The translations under genes were made by a program, and so were the position numbers. Shown here one piece after another: positions 1 through 11,859 of a stretch of 64,000 nucleotides of DNA. The notes beneath the pieces were generated by a model that ran no database searches, was not told the origin of the DNA, and saw only the letters and a program-made list of their open reading frames with translations. Origin of the DNA: Dicaeum eximium (lineage: Eukaryota; Chordata; Aves; Passeriformes; Dicaeidae); NCBI GenBank assembly GCA_013396995.1, contig VWZP01008343.1, positions 316,208-380,207 of the forward strand, read 5' to 3'. The first letter of the stretch is position 1. Every line of letters begins with the position of its first letter.

Positions 1-1129
1 TTTCAGTCATGTGCTTGAGTGCTTTAGCAGTCTCTCATAGATCATTCCCACTCTATCGATCTTCCAGGCTAAAGGCAAAATCTTTGTTAAACTAATATGG
101 AGACAGCAACTCCTTTGCAATCAGAACAGATCATCCCATTACTTCACAGGGTAAAAGCAATACAGTAACATACCTGTGCTCACTCTGGGGTAATTGGCTA
201 AGGTAGTAAAACAAGGGTCCTCCCCCAGTCTGTGAGGAAGGGCTTAACTGCAAACAATTTTTGGGTTCTTGTTGCCTGAAACTTGCAGATAACCATGACT
301 AAGTACAGATTAAATAATAGAATAATTTAGGTCAGCAGGAACCCTTGGAGGTCACCAAAATCAACTCTCAAAACAAACGAGAGCTAACCTTGATAGTGGA
401 TCAGGTTCATCTGCCTGACTGACTTCTAGCAGGATAGCCAGAGAAGCAGTTATACCATGGGAATTCACATTTAAACAACAGCAACAAAAAAAGCTCTGAG
501 ATATATATATATTTTTAAGCTGAGAACTAGTTTCAACGTCTTTTACCAGAAATAATCTAGGTTGTGGCAAAACTTGGGAGTCCCCTCTAGGGGAAGGTGA
601 AATTCTCCTATTCATCTACTTTCTTTGTTAACTTGCAATGCTCAGTATCATTTTTAAAGAATCCTAGGAAAGTACCAACAATGTGCTATGTATGCTTTCT
701 AAACTTATTCAAGTATGCCTAAAAAAGTAGCAATAGAGAACATTCATTCACAGTTCTACAACTCTTGCAATGTTGAGTGAAACCCCAAATATACAGCAGT
801 GCTTAACCAGAAGCTATTTGAGACAAATGTGCACTTAAAATAGATTAACTACTGGAGAAAATCAGATGCATTATCATTGTTCTGACATTTTTATCCTATA
901 GAGTTTGGTCTCAGGCCTAGAATAAGAACTGAATTGAAGATAATTAGAGACAAGTGTGATTTTTGGAGGACAGACAAGATCACATTTTCTAAAGACCAAC
1001 AGATGAATGGGAGAGAGAAATTAATGCACTCCAGACTGAGAGGAAATGTAAGTTCAATGTTCAGTTTTTTGGCTTGCTGACAAGACAAGCAGCATCCTTA
1101 ATTTAACTTGAGAGAAGACTTTGGAGGCT

Positions 1130-1425
1130 CAAGTCCAAACTTTAATCCAGTACTGCCAAGTCCACCACTAAACCTTGTCCCCAAGTGCCACATTTACAAA
1201 TCTTTTAAATACCTCTAGGGTTGATGACCCAACCCCTTCCCTTGGAAGCCTCTTCCAATGAATGCTGGACAACCCTTTCAAGTGAAGATCTTTTCTCACA
1301 TCAAATTTAAACCTCCCCTGGTGCAACCTGAGGGACTTTCCTCTTATCCTGAAGCTTCTAGGAGAAAAGACCAACCCTTATGTTACTACAGCCTCCTTTC
1401 AGGTAGTTGTAGCACAATGGACATT
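1130..1425 (-). mobile_element. CR1 LINE 3' fragment
   Basis: The minus-strand translation of 1168-1374 resembles the C-terminal end of CR1 ORF2: LHQGRFKFDVRK, then HWKRLPREGVGS, then LEVFKRFVNVALGD. This block is diagnostic of chicken repeat 1. The plus strand shows the complementary phrase of the CR1 3' region (CAAGTGCCACATTTACAAAT, then the TTTAAACCTCCCCTGGTGCAAC stretch in part). The copy is 5'-truncated and diverged, and lies in NAA16 intron 1 in the same orientation as the host gene. It is not a functional gene. Confidence 0.9.
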
Positions 1426-2814
1426 CCATAGCTGGGAAGCCTGATGTCCCCATATGTGTTCTCAAGTTTTTTTACTTATCAGGACAACCGTGGCTGAAAA
1501 GCATTTACTCAAGTCTGTCTCACTGCATCGAGTCTTTGGTTCACTACAAGCTCAAGTTAATTTGCTGAGTTGGTTTTTTTTAACCGTCTTATCTGTAGTG
1601 CTTAAGTGATGCATCCCATCACCCCTTTATGGCAATCATTTTCTGCTAAAGCTAAAAGCAAATCATGAATGTTTACACACTTGAAACCTCAAAGGGAAAC
1701 TGTGGCAAGGCCAAAATGTTATCCAGAACTTCTGCTACAAGATTCTCCTGGAAGGATGCTACCTCATCTGGCAAAAGTCTTATTTATTCTCTTTTCCAAC
1801 ACTAACTCAGTGATATTAGCTGCTTGTAGACTGCCATACAATTAATCTAGATACCATTTTGAGTACTTTCAGGTAAGTATCAAGTGCCTCTACACAGATG
1901 TCAAATTGGCACTGCATCTGAGAAGTAACTGTGATGGTAAAAAATCCTACTAACAAGGATACAACAATGAAAAACAAGAAAAGACTTGATTCCTGTATTA
2001 TAATTCTTTGCTGCATCTAGTTAGCAAAGCGGCATCCATAAATTCTATTTTTTTTGTAAGATGTCATTTTTTAAAAGACCTAAAATCCCTCCCACTACTA
2101 AATAGAAACAGAATCAAGGATTTGAATCAGTAGCATTACTTGTAAAACAGAAGGACTTCACATACCACTCCTCAAACACATATGTCACTTACATCTTATG
2201 TTTAACTGTTTACAACATCACGTTAGTGCAGGGAAGATTTTACAAACTGTATCTCCCTAGACATAGCATCTGCTGCTTTGAAAAAGGCCCTGCATAGAGA
2301 GAACAATTACATTTTTCACATGCATAGTTTAATACACACTTTGGCAATTTTATGGCTGAAGAAGATCCCATTATCTCAGACATTAACACTCCCTTCCAAG
2401 AAGTCATCTTAACAAAAAATAATCTCAACCGGCGACTCGATGAGAGACTGCAGCTGCAGCAACCAATTCCCTTCCTCAGTCCATGGCCCCAGTGCCTCTG
2501 AAGGTGTCCAAGTGATGTATTATTTCACAAAGCATTTTTATGCTAAAACTAGATAAAAGAGTAGCAGCACATTCAAAGACTGAGGAGAGCTATTGCATCA
2601 AACCAAATAGTGTTAAACGCAGCAATCAGGCTTTCCTGATCAGCTTAAGTATTTTGATAATTTAAAGTTGTTTAAGATGTCTGTGACTGTAACAAAGCTG
2701 CAGTGTGAAGTTCAATCCAAACTGTACACTGACCTGTCTGATGGTGAGCTTGTGTAAAGGGGGCTTGTAACAAAGATGGGGACAACTTCTTTAGCAGAGC
2801 CTCTTGTGGTAAGT

Positions 2815-3065
2815 GAAGGGGTGATGTTTTTACGCTAAAAGATCAATTCAGACTAGACATAAGGAAGGGATTTTTTTATGATTATAGTGGTGAAACACTG
2901 GAATAGGTTGCCCACAGAGGCGACAGATGACCCCTTCCTGGAAACATTCAGGGGGTTCTGAGCCACCAGATCCAGCTGAAGGTGTCACTCCTAATGGCAG
3001 GAGGGTTGGACTACAAGGCCTTTAAATGTCCCTTCCAACCCAAGCTACTCTATAATTCTATGTAA
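2815..3065 (+). mobile_element. CR1 LINE 3' fragment
   Basis: Plus-strand CR1 3' end: a block equivalent to the RLDIRKG segment at about 2845-2870, a WNRLPTEATDD-like segment at about 2900-2935, the GGTTGGACTACAAGG phrase at about 3004, and the terminal CTATAATTCTATG at about 3050-3062, which corresponds to the short ATTCTATG tail that ends CR1 elements. The copy is truncated and diverged. It is opposite in orientation to the flanking copies at 1130 and 3370. Confidence 0.9.
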
Positions 3066-3369
3066 AATTTCTTCAAAACAACACTGCATTTTAAAAACTG
3101 ATTCTGCTGTCTCTTAAGAACTTAGCAAACAAAATGCAAACCATTACCAACATTTTAACATTATTCTCCAATCCTACTTGTACAGCTCACATTCTATTGA
3201 GACAGGTATGCACATCAATAGGCTGCCTTGCCAGAAACATGATGGAGCATCAGAACCACCAATAAGAAAAATAAGCACTTCAAACCAATCAAACAATTTT
3301 AACATAGCTGCACAAAGAGCTAACATAGCTATTTGAAGCTAATATAGCTCCAAATTTTATTAGAAGAAC

Positions 3370-3770
3370 AAATGAGAGAAACATGAGGTTGGAAAAGACC
3401 TCTATAATTGCCAAGTCCAGCTGTCATGTTCTCATTGAACCAGTCCCCAAGTACCATATTTACATGTCTTTGTAAATACTCCCAGGGCTGGTGACTCAAC
3501 CACTTCCCTGGGCAGCATGTTCCAGTTCCTAACCACCCTTTCAGTGTGGAAATTTTTCCTCATATCCAATCTAAACCTCGCCTGATGCAACTTGAGGACA
3601 TTTCTTCTTGTCCTGTTGCTTGTTACCCGGGAGAAAATATTGACTCCCACCTCACTACCACCTCCTTTCAGACAGTTGTAGCAAGTGGTAAGGTCTCCCT
3701 TAAGCCTCCTTTTCTCCAGGCTAAACAACCACCGCCCCCTCAGCCACTCCTCAATAAGACTTCTTTAAGA
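3370..3770 (-). mobile_element. CR1 LINE 3' fragment, longest copy in the window
   Basis: Minus-strand CR1 tail. Read on the plus strand it contains the familiar complement: GGTTGGAAAAGACCTCTATA, CCACTTCCCTGGGCAGC, CCAATCTAAACCTCGCC, CTTGTTACCCGGGAGAAA and CTCCTTTTCTCCAGGCTAAA. The minus-strand frame 3432-3728 reads LHQARFRLDMRKNFH, then RNWNMLPREVVESPALGVF, the CR1 ORF2 C-terminus. It is better preserved than the copy at 1130. The left edge lacks a clear ATTCTATG tail. Confidence 0.93.
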
Positions 3771-6700
3771 CATCATTTGTTTCAGTCTTCCCTGCTACTG
3801 TACTTCCATATAATCCTGCCTGCAGACCTCTCAGCACTCAATAGTTTGAACATTCTGCTTGCCAGGTAGTGTCTTGGCTCCTGTTGCCAAGATTTTGGTG
3901 TAGAACTCAGGGAGCATTTTGGCAACATCTAGGATTCATTAAAGAAAAAAATTACTCATGTTCTCAATGCTCTGTAACACTGATAGAAGTGCTGCTTAAA
4001 GAAGGAAACCGAAGACTAAATGTGGAACATGAGAGCCTAGGGAAAAAGGACAAGGCTTACACATCCAGCCTTATAGAAAGAATGTTGGAAGTCAGTTATG
4101 CTGGAAATCTCTCCCAGTCATAATGGTGATCAAGTTCAGTAGTAAAAAACCTTCACAGTTATCAATGAGACAGATTCTGATCAGCACCTTTTCCTAGGAG
4201 CTATCTGACAAGTACTTTGGGGCTGATCAAATTACTGATACACATTTCTGACCAAAACCAGGCACAATCAATACACGACCATCAGCACACTGTCAGTATT
4301 CTTGATTGGCATTTAATACTTGGACCTTTTAAAAAACCCTGGTTTACTGCACATCTATAGAACAATGCCATAAGCATAAAACAGGCAACCTATTTCCTAC
4401 AGCAGATGACAAAATCAGTTGTTCAAGTACCTTAGTCAGATTTAGGCAACACTCAGTAGTTACTGCTTCTAAGCTAATTAATTATTAAATTATTCACCAG
4501 TTTGATAGCAAGGTCTGTTCATCTTGTTTGAAGGAATTCAGCATCTGTGTTGAAATGCTCCTCATATTACAAACTATATGGATATTTGCAATACTTATAC
4601 ACCAAAAGAAAGCATCTTGATACCACTGAAGTTCAGAGACAGACTAGAAACCTCTCCATGAGGCTTTCCAAACAGCATCCCTCTCTCCACACTGACTTCA
4701 GTTCACAGATGTTTTAGAGAATGAAAAAAAGTATCACCTGGAGGGAGCTTGAGGTCATGGAGGCCAAGAAAGCCCTGCCTCAAGCATCTTAAACTTCTAG
4801 TCCCAGGCAACCATTCCAGAGTATCAACATGTTTTTCTACCCGTTCTCCATACTCTACCAGGATTTTATATACGCATGGCCACCCCATGTCTGCTATTAG
4901 TCTGCTGGTAAAAGCAGTTGACCTCATCATGTGAAATAAGAAGAGAAAGACAACCTAGATACATATTTGCTTGCTTCGCTTGTCAAAACAGACAGGCCAC
5001 ATCATTCTTCTCCAGACTGGGGACTTGCAATGCAGAACAGTGCTGAGTCAGAACACAGACAATGGTGTAGAACAGAACAAGCTGCCAGCACTACATGGTG
5101 GTAACACTTTGATCAATGTATTAATGTCACAGTAATATCTAAGCTTTCACTATCGTGATACTCTGTATACAACAACAGCATTTTAAATCCTTAACCAGAT
5201 TTTCACAATTATTCAAGTTCGAATCATCAGAAGACACACAACTTGGTACATAATGCAGTTGGTAGCAACAGTTGTAATCGCTGCTTTGTATTCTTTATTA
5301 TTAGCAGAATAAAATTGACATCGTATTTATTATGGGAAAGAACATGTACAATAAAACAATGTTTTTTCGCCATTTATTGTCATAGACCTCTTTAACAGCC
5401 CTATAAACTAGGTCTTTTAAAAGGGGAAGCTATTATCAATAAGCTTGCCATAAATTAAGACCTAGTGCAATTTCGTGCTGTGCACACACACTCAATACAA
5501 TTTGAATTCCTAGAATACCCTCTGCTTCAAAAGGGCAAAGAAAACAGAGTAAAAAGAGCTCTTGCTGACAAGTACTTTGCACTTTTAACTTTTACACTGC
5601 TTGACTTAATACAATTATCTCCTGTTTATGAACATGTGTGCCCCTGCAAAGCAAAAACCGTAACAGCAACACTGGAAATGAGACAAGTTGTAGCCTCAAC
5701 AGACATTTTCCAGTAATTTTCAATCTGCACTTTGTGCAGAAGTACTGAAGAGACCAATCTGCCATGTCTCCTGGGATGAATTCCAATTTGCTTAGCAAGA
5801 ACTCAGAGTAAGCAGGTGGCTCCGCAACCTAGTGGAACTGCATCTGAGAGCAGTTAAGTAAATGAAACCATGCACACCAGCACTGTTTTGTGGGATCTCT
5901 GATACAATACACAGTAAAATAAACATCAGGCTTTAAAAGTTACAATTTTTTAGACATCTTCAAGCAAGTTCAAGACAACTACCAATGCAAGCCTTCAACA
6001 TTAAATTAATCTCAAGGTTCCATACTTAACAACACGGTGATTCAGCCAAAAATCACATGACTCACAGCAGATCAGACAAGAGCTGAGATCAGACACACCT
6101 GGTACAGGCCACTAGAGGTAAGATACAAGTGCTGGATGCAGAGAGAAAGGTTTATGAGTAAGACAAGCTCTACTGCAGTTCTCACCAGAATGTTCTCAGC
6201 CTCCAGTTATTTGTGCCTCACCAACACTCCAAGCAAAAGGGTTTATCTTCACTCACAAAGAGAGTAAAGAGGGTCCCCACCACACACTCCTCAAAGTGTC
6301 CAGTCTTTTTACATGGCTAATACATCATGCAGCAAAGGGTTCCACAGTAAAACTACCTTTGTTAACAACTTCTTGTCTGGAGCCTGCAACTTTGCAGCCA
6401 TCATTTCTACCAAAATCAAAATTAATCACAATATCTTGAAGATAGGCAAGTACCTACTTAACTTCTGAATCTTCTGTTAAGTTCTTTCTTGCTCTAGAAG
6501 GTAATTTCATACTCTTCTTTCTGAGGAGGCTTGGGTGAGGAAGCAGGGGAAAGAGCAAAGCACACTGCACTGCAAATGCAGACTTACAGTGTATTTGGAC
6601 AGTGGCATAACAGCATGTTTCTTTTCCCAGGATTCATCAGTTTTCAGTGAATTGGGGAAACTGTCTTAACAAAAGTTCAAATACCTCTGAAAACCTCAAA

Positions 6701-9700
6701 TCTTTGCGCAATCCATCTCACAGCCCATACGAGGTCTGTATTAAATTAGGATTTCCAAGTCTTACATTAATATACAACCGATTTTACTTGTTATGACTCA
6801 CCTTGCTCCAAAAACATGGAAGCTTTCAGGTGGCCTTCAGTTTTTGTGCCACAAATAGTTTAGAACTGAACTCTTCTTGCTATTCAATGCTTGTTCTGTT
6901 CTACATAAACAGCCAAATAAGAAAAAAAATCCAGTATAAAACAAAGGGCCTTAACTCTGAAAAATTAACATTTTTTAAAAGAAAAGGATAAATAAAAGTC
7001 CAGAATGAAGAAACAACCCACAGAATTCCACAGAAGCATGTGATGACCTTCACAGACTCCTTTAAAAAAACTAAACCAAGAATATCTATTTGGGATAAAG
7101 TCTTCTCCAAACGAGACTCTCTCAAATCACTGCCAAATGTGAAGTGTGACTTTCCCTTATGAAAGTCTTACTCTCTGTTACCATTAGCCTGGCATCTATC
7201 CTCCACAATTCTGACATTTCAGCAGTTTGCAGCTGGCCAGGCATCCTCACCACCTCGTTTGAAAGTCTGTATGGAGGGAACCGCCTACACTCTTCCTAGG
7301 CTGCCTGTCCTCAGCAGCACAAGCAACAACCACACCAAGACTCAGCCTTAAGTTACACCAGAAGATTTTAAGTGACTGTTCCAAAGTCCTGTCTCTAAAG
7401 TGTAGAGATCTTTAATGTCAGAGACTTCAAACTTCCACTGCTGCAGTGGTGGATTAATGGCTACCTCAGCTGTGGTATTTATCTCATTTGGGAGGCCCTA
7501 ATTAGCATAACAACATAACTTCCCAGTTATTGAGTTTAATAGTTCAGTAACTCCCCCACATCATTCCCAGGAGACTGACTAGTTGCATGCTTATAAACTG
7601 TTATTATTTCATTCAATAAAATTTTTAAAAAGCTTTCAGAATTCTATGGATAAGAATTAATTAAATCCTACAACCACCTGTATATTTATATTTTATCATA
7701 TAATAAATTTCTTAAGGTTATTGAAGAAGCTGGAGAACAAAAAGGACATTACAGCAAAATTGAACAAGTCCTCAGAGAGGGCACTTTAAATAATTTCTAA
7801 CATTTTCTTACCCTGAAAAATGGAAAATGCATGCCTGAATGAACTGAGCAGCAACAACTCACTGCTGCAAGGCTATATACTTGCAGACTTTTTAGCGTCT
7901 TATTAGTTGAAGCCAGCTGCAATTAAAGCAGCAAACCTTATTTTAAGCAACAGCAATATAAGGAATTTGCTAAGAAATCAAAGGATTGGTCACTTACGGG
8001 CTCGATACTATCCACAGTTCCATTAAGCATGAAACAAACATCAGACCAAACCTTACACTGCGTGAGCCGGGGCTCATATTAGAAGACAGTAAGCATTTCT
8101 TGGAAACAAAAACAGCTTGGCAAGTGAGCCATGAAAGCATGACAAGAACCCCAAGGCTTTACTCTAAAGCCTACTAGACTACTTGCAAAGACTACTGCCA
8201 TGCCCTGTCCAGACAGAGCTAATTTGATTCCATAAAGCCAATGTTTAAGGCTAACTCTGAGACAGTTTATACTATGGATTCTTAGGTGAAGAGAAAAAAA
8301 AAAAGAAACCACAAAGCTGCTTAAACTGAAACATACTCTGAAGGCAAGTTTACAACCCAATTTTAAATACACAAAATAGAAGATTAGGCTAAGCTTACTA
8401 GAAGTAAACACCAAATACATGATATCAAACTTCAACTGTAACAAGAAGCATTTCTAAGTTACCACAAGTATGTTCATTTTAGACTGCATTTGCCCCATTC
8501 ACCTTAAAAGTCACCTAAGCTGAAGACTGACTAATTAGCAAGAAACACACAAGCACTCCTGTATTAATTCTTATTTATGATGCTTTTGTCCATCCATGAG
8601 AGGGGAACAGATTCAAATACTTCATCCATGCCTTCTGTAACGCTGTGAAGTGGAGGAGAAGAGCTTGAAGCTGTTAAGCCCCTTACTCCCAAACAACATC
8701 ACACCTGTAAGCACCAATATGTCTTCCAGGGGAAGAGCAACTAGACTGACAAAGTCTCAGCAGAAGAGTGAAAGTATGGCCTAAGAAACAAATGGAAGAA
8801 AGAAGAGAGCAAGAAAGGAGTTTTAGCACTACCTTACAGTAGTTGTCATCTACTAGGACTACGACCCATGCTACAATTGCTATTACTTCCCTAATCACCT
8901 AACTGCTGGTTTTAAGTCAGCTTGTTCAAGCGCTGCCAAGCATGCAAGCACACCAACTGATGTGGCTTAAAGACTATTTACTCAGCTTCTTGAGCAGACT
9001 TCCCAGCTTACACTGAACTCCAAGAGGCCACACTAGCCAGGGCAGCTCTGACAGCTTTGCTGTTACCTGGGCATCTTGTTGAGAACATTGATAACCTGTC
9101 TCATGTGTTACATCCACACACCAAGTCACTGTGAAGGATTTCTCATGATCTCCAAATGAGTTTTCTCTTTCACAACTGCTAATTCTCTGCAGAGCGTTCA
9201 TAAAAATACTGAAGTCTTAATATATGAGTATAATTTCCTTGCATGTGTTCCAAGTGATTAAATCACTACATGCTTGTAGGGTCCTATTATGCAGCCTCCC
9301 ACATAATCCCTGTCCCCAGTTTTGGAAGTTACTAGAGATGCTATGGGCATTTTAAATATTCTAGCAGTGCCAAAGTAAGCAAAAGCTGGTTTGATTAAAG
9401 AGCCTTTAGCACCACAAGCTATACTACTAAAAAATACTCTCAGACATGTCAAGCAGCCAAAGTGTTCCATTTGTAGTATGCTGACGTTAGTATTCCAGAA
9501 AGAAATATACCATGAAGGAATCAGAGCTACCCAGAAAAAAAAAACTATAAGAAATTAAGTTTCAAGAAGTGACACTATGGGAAAAGACAAGCCAGTAATT
9601 TTGTGATCAACACTTTAGGAACTGCAACTGGCCACTACACAGTATCAGTTAGAGGCTTCTGAAAGTTTTAGAAAGCAAGTAAATTTCTGCATGAACTTCA

Positions 9701-11188
9701 CTGAAGCTTTATGTATCTCTCCTTGCCTAAGCACTGATTTCCAACAGTTTTATCCACTGTTTAATATAAAAAAAAAACTGTCCAAAAGATGATCTTCAGA
9801 AAATCCATTCTATAATCCAATCAAAAAAACTTTAGAAGTGGCTGCTACTGTGAACTTGTCTGCTGCTAGTAAGAATAATCACTTAACTGTTCTAATATTA
9901 GTCACTTATTTTTAGCAGAGAGAAAGAGGAGTGCTAGAATGACTTACTAATATGCATACCATAAGCATGCAGTAAGCAACAAATCACCATTAAGAACCAG
10001 TAAGTTTTTAAAAACCTGTATACTATGCAAAATAGCCAAAAAAAACAGCACTGAAGAACCTGCTGAAACAAACCAGCTCCACACAGAATACAGGAGCTTA
10101 CTGACACTGTTTGAGCTCAGCTTCCTAAAGCCCAAATGTCTACCTCTGAACCAGAAAGTACTGAAACTACCCAACCAATTGAGAGAGAACTGAAGAAATT
10201 TGTCCCTGCCAGCAGGATTACTTAGCGTGCTGCACAGACGTCCTCTGCCTGCAGAGTGGTAAACTGACACAAAACACCTCAATTTTGTTGAGGCTGGAAC
10301 TCCATTGCTATCACACCGACAAGTTCATGAAAACGGGAGTGTGGCGTTTTCTTGGCTGTGGTATTTTCTTATCTCGGGAGGGAGGAGTGGGGCTTTTTCT
10401 TTCCATAAAGTGTTAGCATGATAAAGTATACAGTGATTGAGTTAAAAACCCGCAGCTAAAGCGAGCTCCTTTTTCAAAGTTAACTCGCAAATACTGAACG
10501 TCCTTTGCACCGTTAAGTCTCAAAGAGCGGAATTCGCCCAGCACAAAGGAGTTGAGACAAGTCCTGCGAAGGACGCACAGAAGCAGGATAGTTCATTCCA
10601 CCGCACGTCTTCCACGACACTCAAAACTGCTGAGCGAGCGAACTACTTTTAACCCAGTCCCTACACCAACACCGACGCTCTCGCTGGAAATGAAGCGCAG
10701 ATGGGATTCAACCAAGCAACAGCAAATTCTGCTACACTCGCTCCGTTCTTCGAGGTCTTCTCCTTCCGCGCTGCGCGGGGAGGGAGGGGAGCGGCGGCGC
10801 AGCCCGGGCTGGCCCCGCGCTCCCCGCGGCGGGCGGGGGGAAGGCGCTCGGCGGCCCGGGGAGGCTGCCTGGCTCCCTCCCTCCTTCCCGCCCTCGCCCG
10901 GCCGGGGGCCACACCAGCTCTTCCCGGCCGCCAACACGAGCAGGGGCGGCTCGCCCGGCCTGCTTGGCGGGCCCCAGACAAAGGAAGGAAGGAAGCGAGG
11001 ACGAACCGGGGCGAGTAGACGACGGCAGCCCGACTCCCCCCCGGCGAGCGCGGCCGCCGCATCCGTGTGCGCTCAGCCGGGGCCAACTCCGGCGGCGGGC
11101 GAAGTGACCCGGAGGGCACCGAGCGAGAGGGAAGAGGAGGGAGAAGCGGCGGCGGGAGGAGGAGAGAGGAGCGGGGCCGGTGGCTCAC

Positions 11189-11242
11189 CAGGATCCGCTT
11201 GAAGAGGTTGCTCTCCTTGGGCGGCAGCGGCACGGACGGCAT
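11189..11242 (-). CDS. NAA16: NAA16 coding exon 1 (N-alpha-acetyltransferase 16, NatA auxiliary subunit), N-terminal 18 codons
   Basis: NAA16 is a paralogue of NAA15, the TPR-rich auxiliary and ribosome-anchoring subunit of the NatA complex, which works with catalytic NAA10 to acetylate nascent protein N termini in the cytosol. The exon reads MPSVPLPPKESNLFKRIL from the ATG at 11242 and ends in CTG at 11189, followed by a consensus GTGAGC donor (phase 0). The family begins MPxVxLPPKE; the ESNLFKRIL form matches NAA16, whereas NAA15 reads ENALFKRIL. The rest of the protein (about 860 residues in human) lies beyond the left edge. The neighbour MTRF1 is divergently oriented, as in human 13q14, which supports NAA16 over NAA15. 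The ATG is inside a CpG island. Confidence 0.94.
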
Positions 11243-11437
11243 GGCGCGGGCGGCCCTGGGACAGGCACAGCTGGCGGGGGTGGGGGCGGCTCGGGAGGGG
11301 CGACTGTCGGTACGAGGTACGGGAGGAGGGGGAAACGCCGGGGAGGAAAAGCCCGAACTCGGCGGGGCGGCCGCGGCGGCTCTTTAACTCATAGCCCTGC
11401 GCCGCCCGCCCTCCCCCCCGGCTCCCCCCGGCCCCCC

Positions 11438-11454
11438 NNNNNNNNNNNNNNNNN
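11438..11454. other. Assembly gap (17 Ns)
   Basis: Run of 17 unresolved bases inside the NAA16 CpG island, flanked on the left by polypyrimidine C tracts (two runs of six or seven Cs), typical of sequencing drop-out in GC-rich avian promoters. The true gap length is unknown. Confidence 0.99.
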
Positions 11455-11859
11455 GCCCCTCTGCGCAGCTGCCGGGGCGCCTCGCCGCCCGCCTGACGCT
11501 GCAAAATGGCCGCCGGGGTCCCCTCGGCGCAGGCGCAGCGCCGCTCCCCCTCACAGGCACCCCCTCCGCCCGCCCGGCCGCGGGGCAGGCAGTGAGGGTT
11601 CCCTCCGTGATTCACTCTGCGATTCCCGGAGCGGCGGCTGAAGCGTCCGCTCCCGGCCCTCAAAGGGCCGCTTCGGAGAGCCAGGCTGCCCGCAAGCCTG
11701 GGAGGGAGGCGGCGTTGGGAAGGAGCGCAGCCTCTGGCGGCGGCGGGGCTCTGAGCGGCGCTGCGGGATTGCGGTGCCCTGGCTGGTATTTAAGGAAACA
11801 ACAGCAAACTTGGCAGCCAGGCTTTGAGCAAGCGGGGACGGCCCCCGTCGCATTAAGGC

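Larger units (their letters stand above)
1..11188 (-). other. NAA16: NAA16 intron 1 (partial, runs off the left edge)
   Basis: Everything left of the NAA16 exon 1 donor is intronic by inference. I looked on the minus strand for the TPR-repeat coding sequence expected in exons 2 onward (the region after the KRIL motif) and recognised none, so intron 1 is at least 11 kb here. The stretch is AT-rich and holds three CR1 fragments (about 1130-1425, 2815-3065 and 3370-3770) and ordinary unique sequence. Short open frames on both strands lack recognisable homology or convincing splice borders. The right end (about 10750-11188) belongs to the CpG island. Confidence 0.75.
10750..11850 (-). promoter_or_regulatory. 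NAA16: CpG-island promoter of NAA16
   Basis: A dense run of G/C and CpG surrounds NAA16 exon 1 and contrasts sharply with the AT-rich flanks. It contains GC-box-like GGGCGG motifs and C-rich tracts. The island is interrupted by a 17-base N gap at 11438-11454, upstream of the start codon on the minus strand, so the 5' UTR and transcription start cannot be read fully. No TATA box was identified. Long open frames on both strands here are a by-product of the lack of AT-rich stop codons. Confidence 0.8.

Noticed and set aside
177..283. Possible minus-strand exon of NAA16 (open frame with a GTATGT donor)
   Set aside because: The translation does not resemble any part of NAA15/NAA16 and the acceptor side is poor.
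1168..1374. Minus-strand open frame with protein-like sequence
   Set aside because: It is the C-terminal remnant of CR1 ORF2 in a truncated repeat, not a gene. The same holds for 3432-3728.
4703..4930. Minus-strand 75-codon frame with protein-like sequence (GWPCVYKILVEYGERVEKHV)
   Set aside because: No family recognised, no good splice sites, mirrored by an open plus-strand frame; too weak to call an exon or a repeat.
11189..11242. NAA15 as the identity of the exon
   Set aside because: ESNLFKRIL and the synteny with MTRF1 and WBP4 favour NAA16; NAA15 has ENALFKRIL.
10552..11663. Long overlapping open frames (up to 216 codons) on both strands
   Set aside because: They arise from the GC-rich CpG island, overlap NAA16 exon 1 in wrong frames, one crosses the N gap, and the translations are Arg/Gly/Pro/Ala low complexity.
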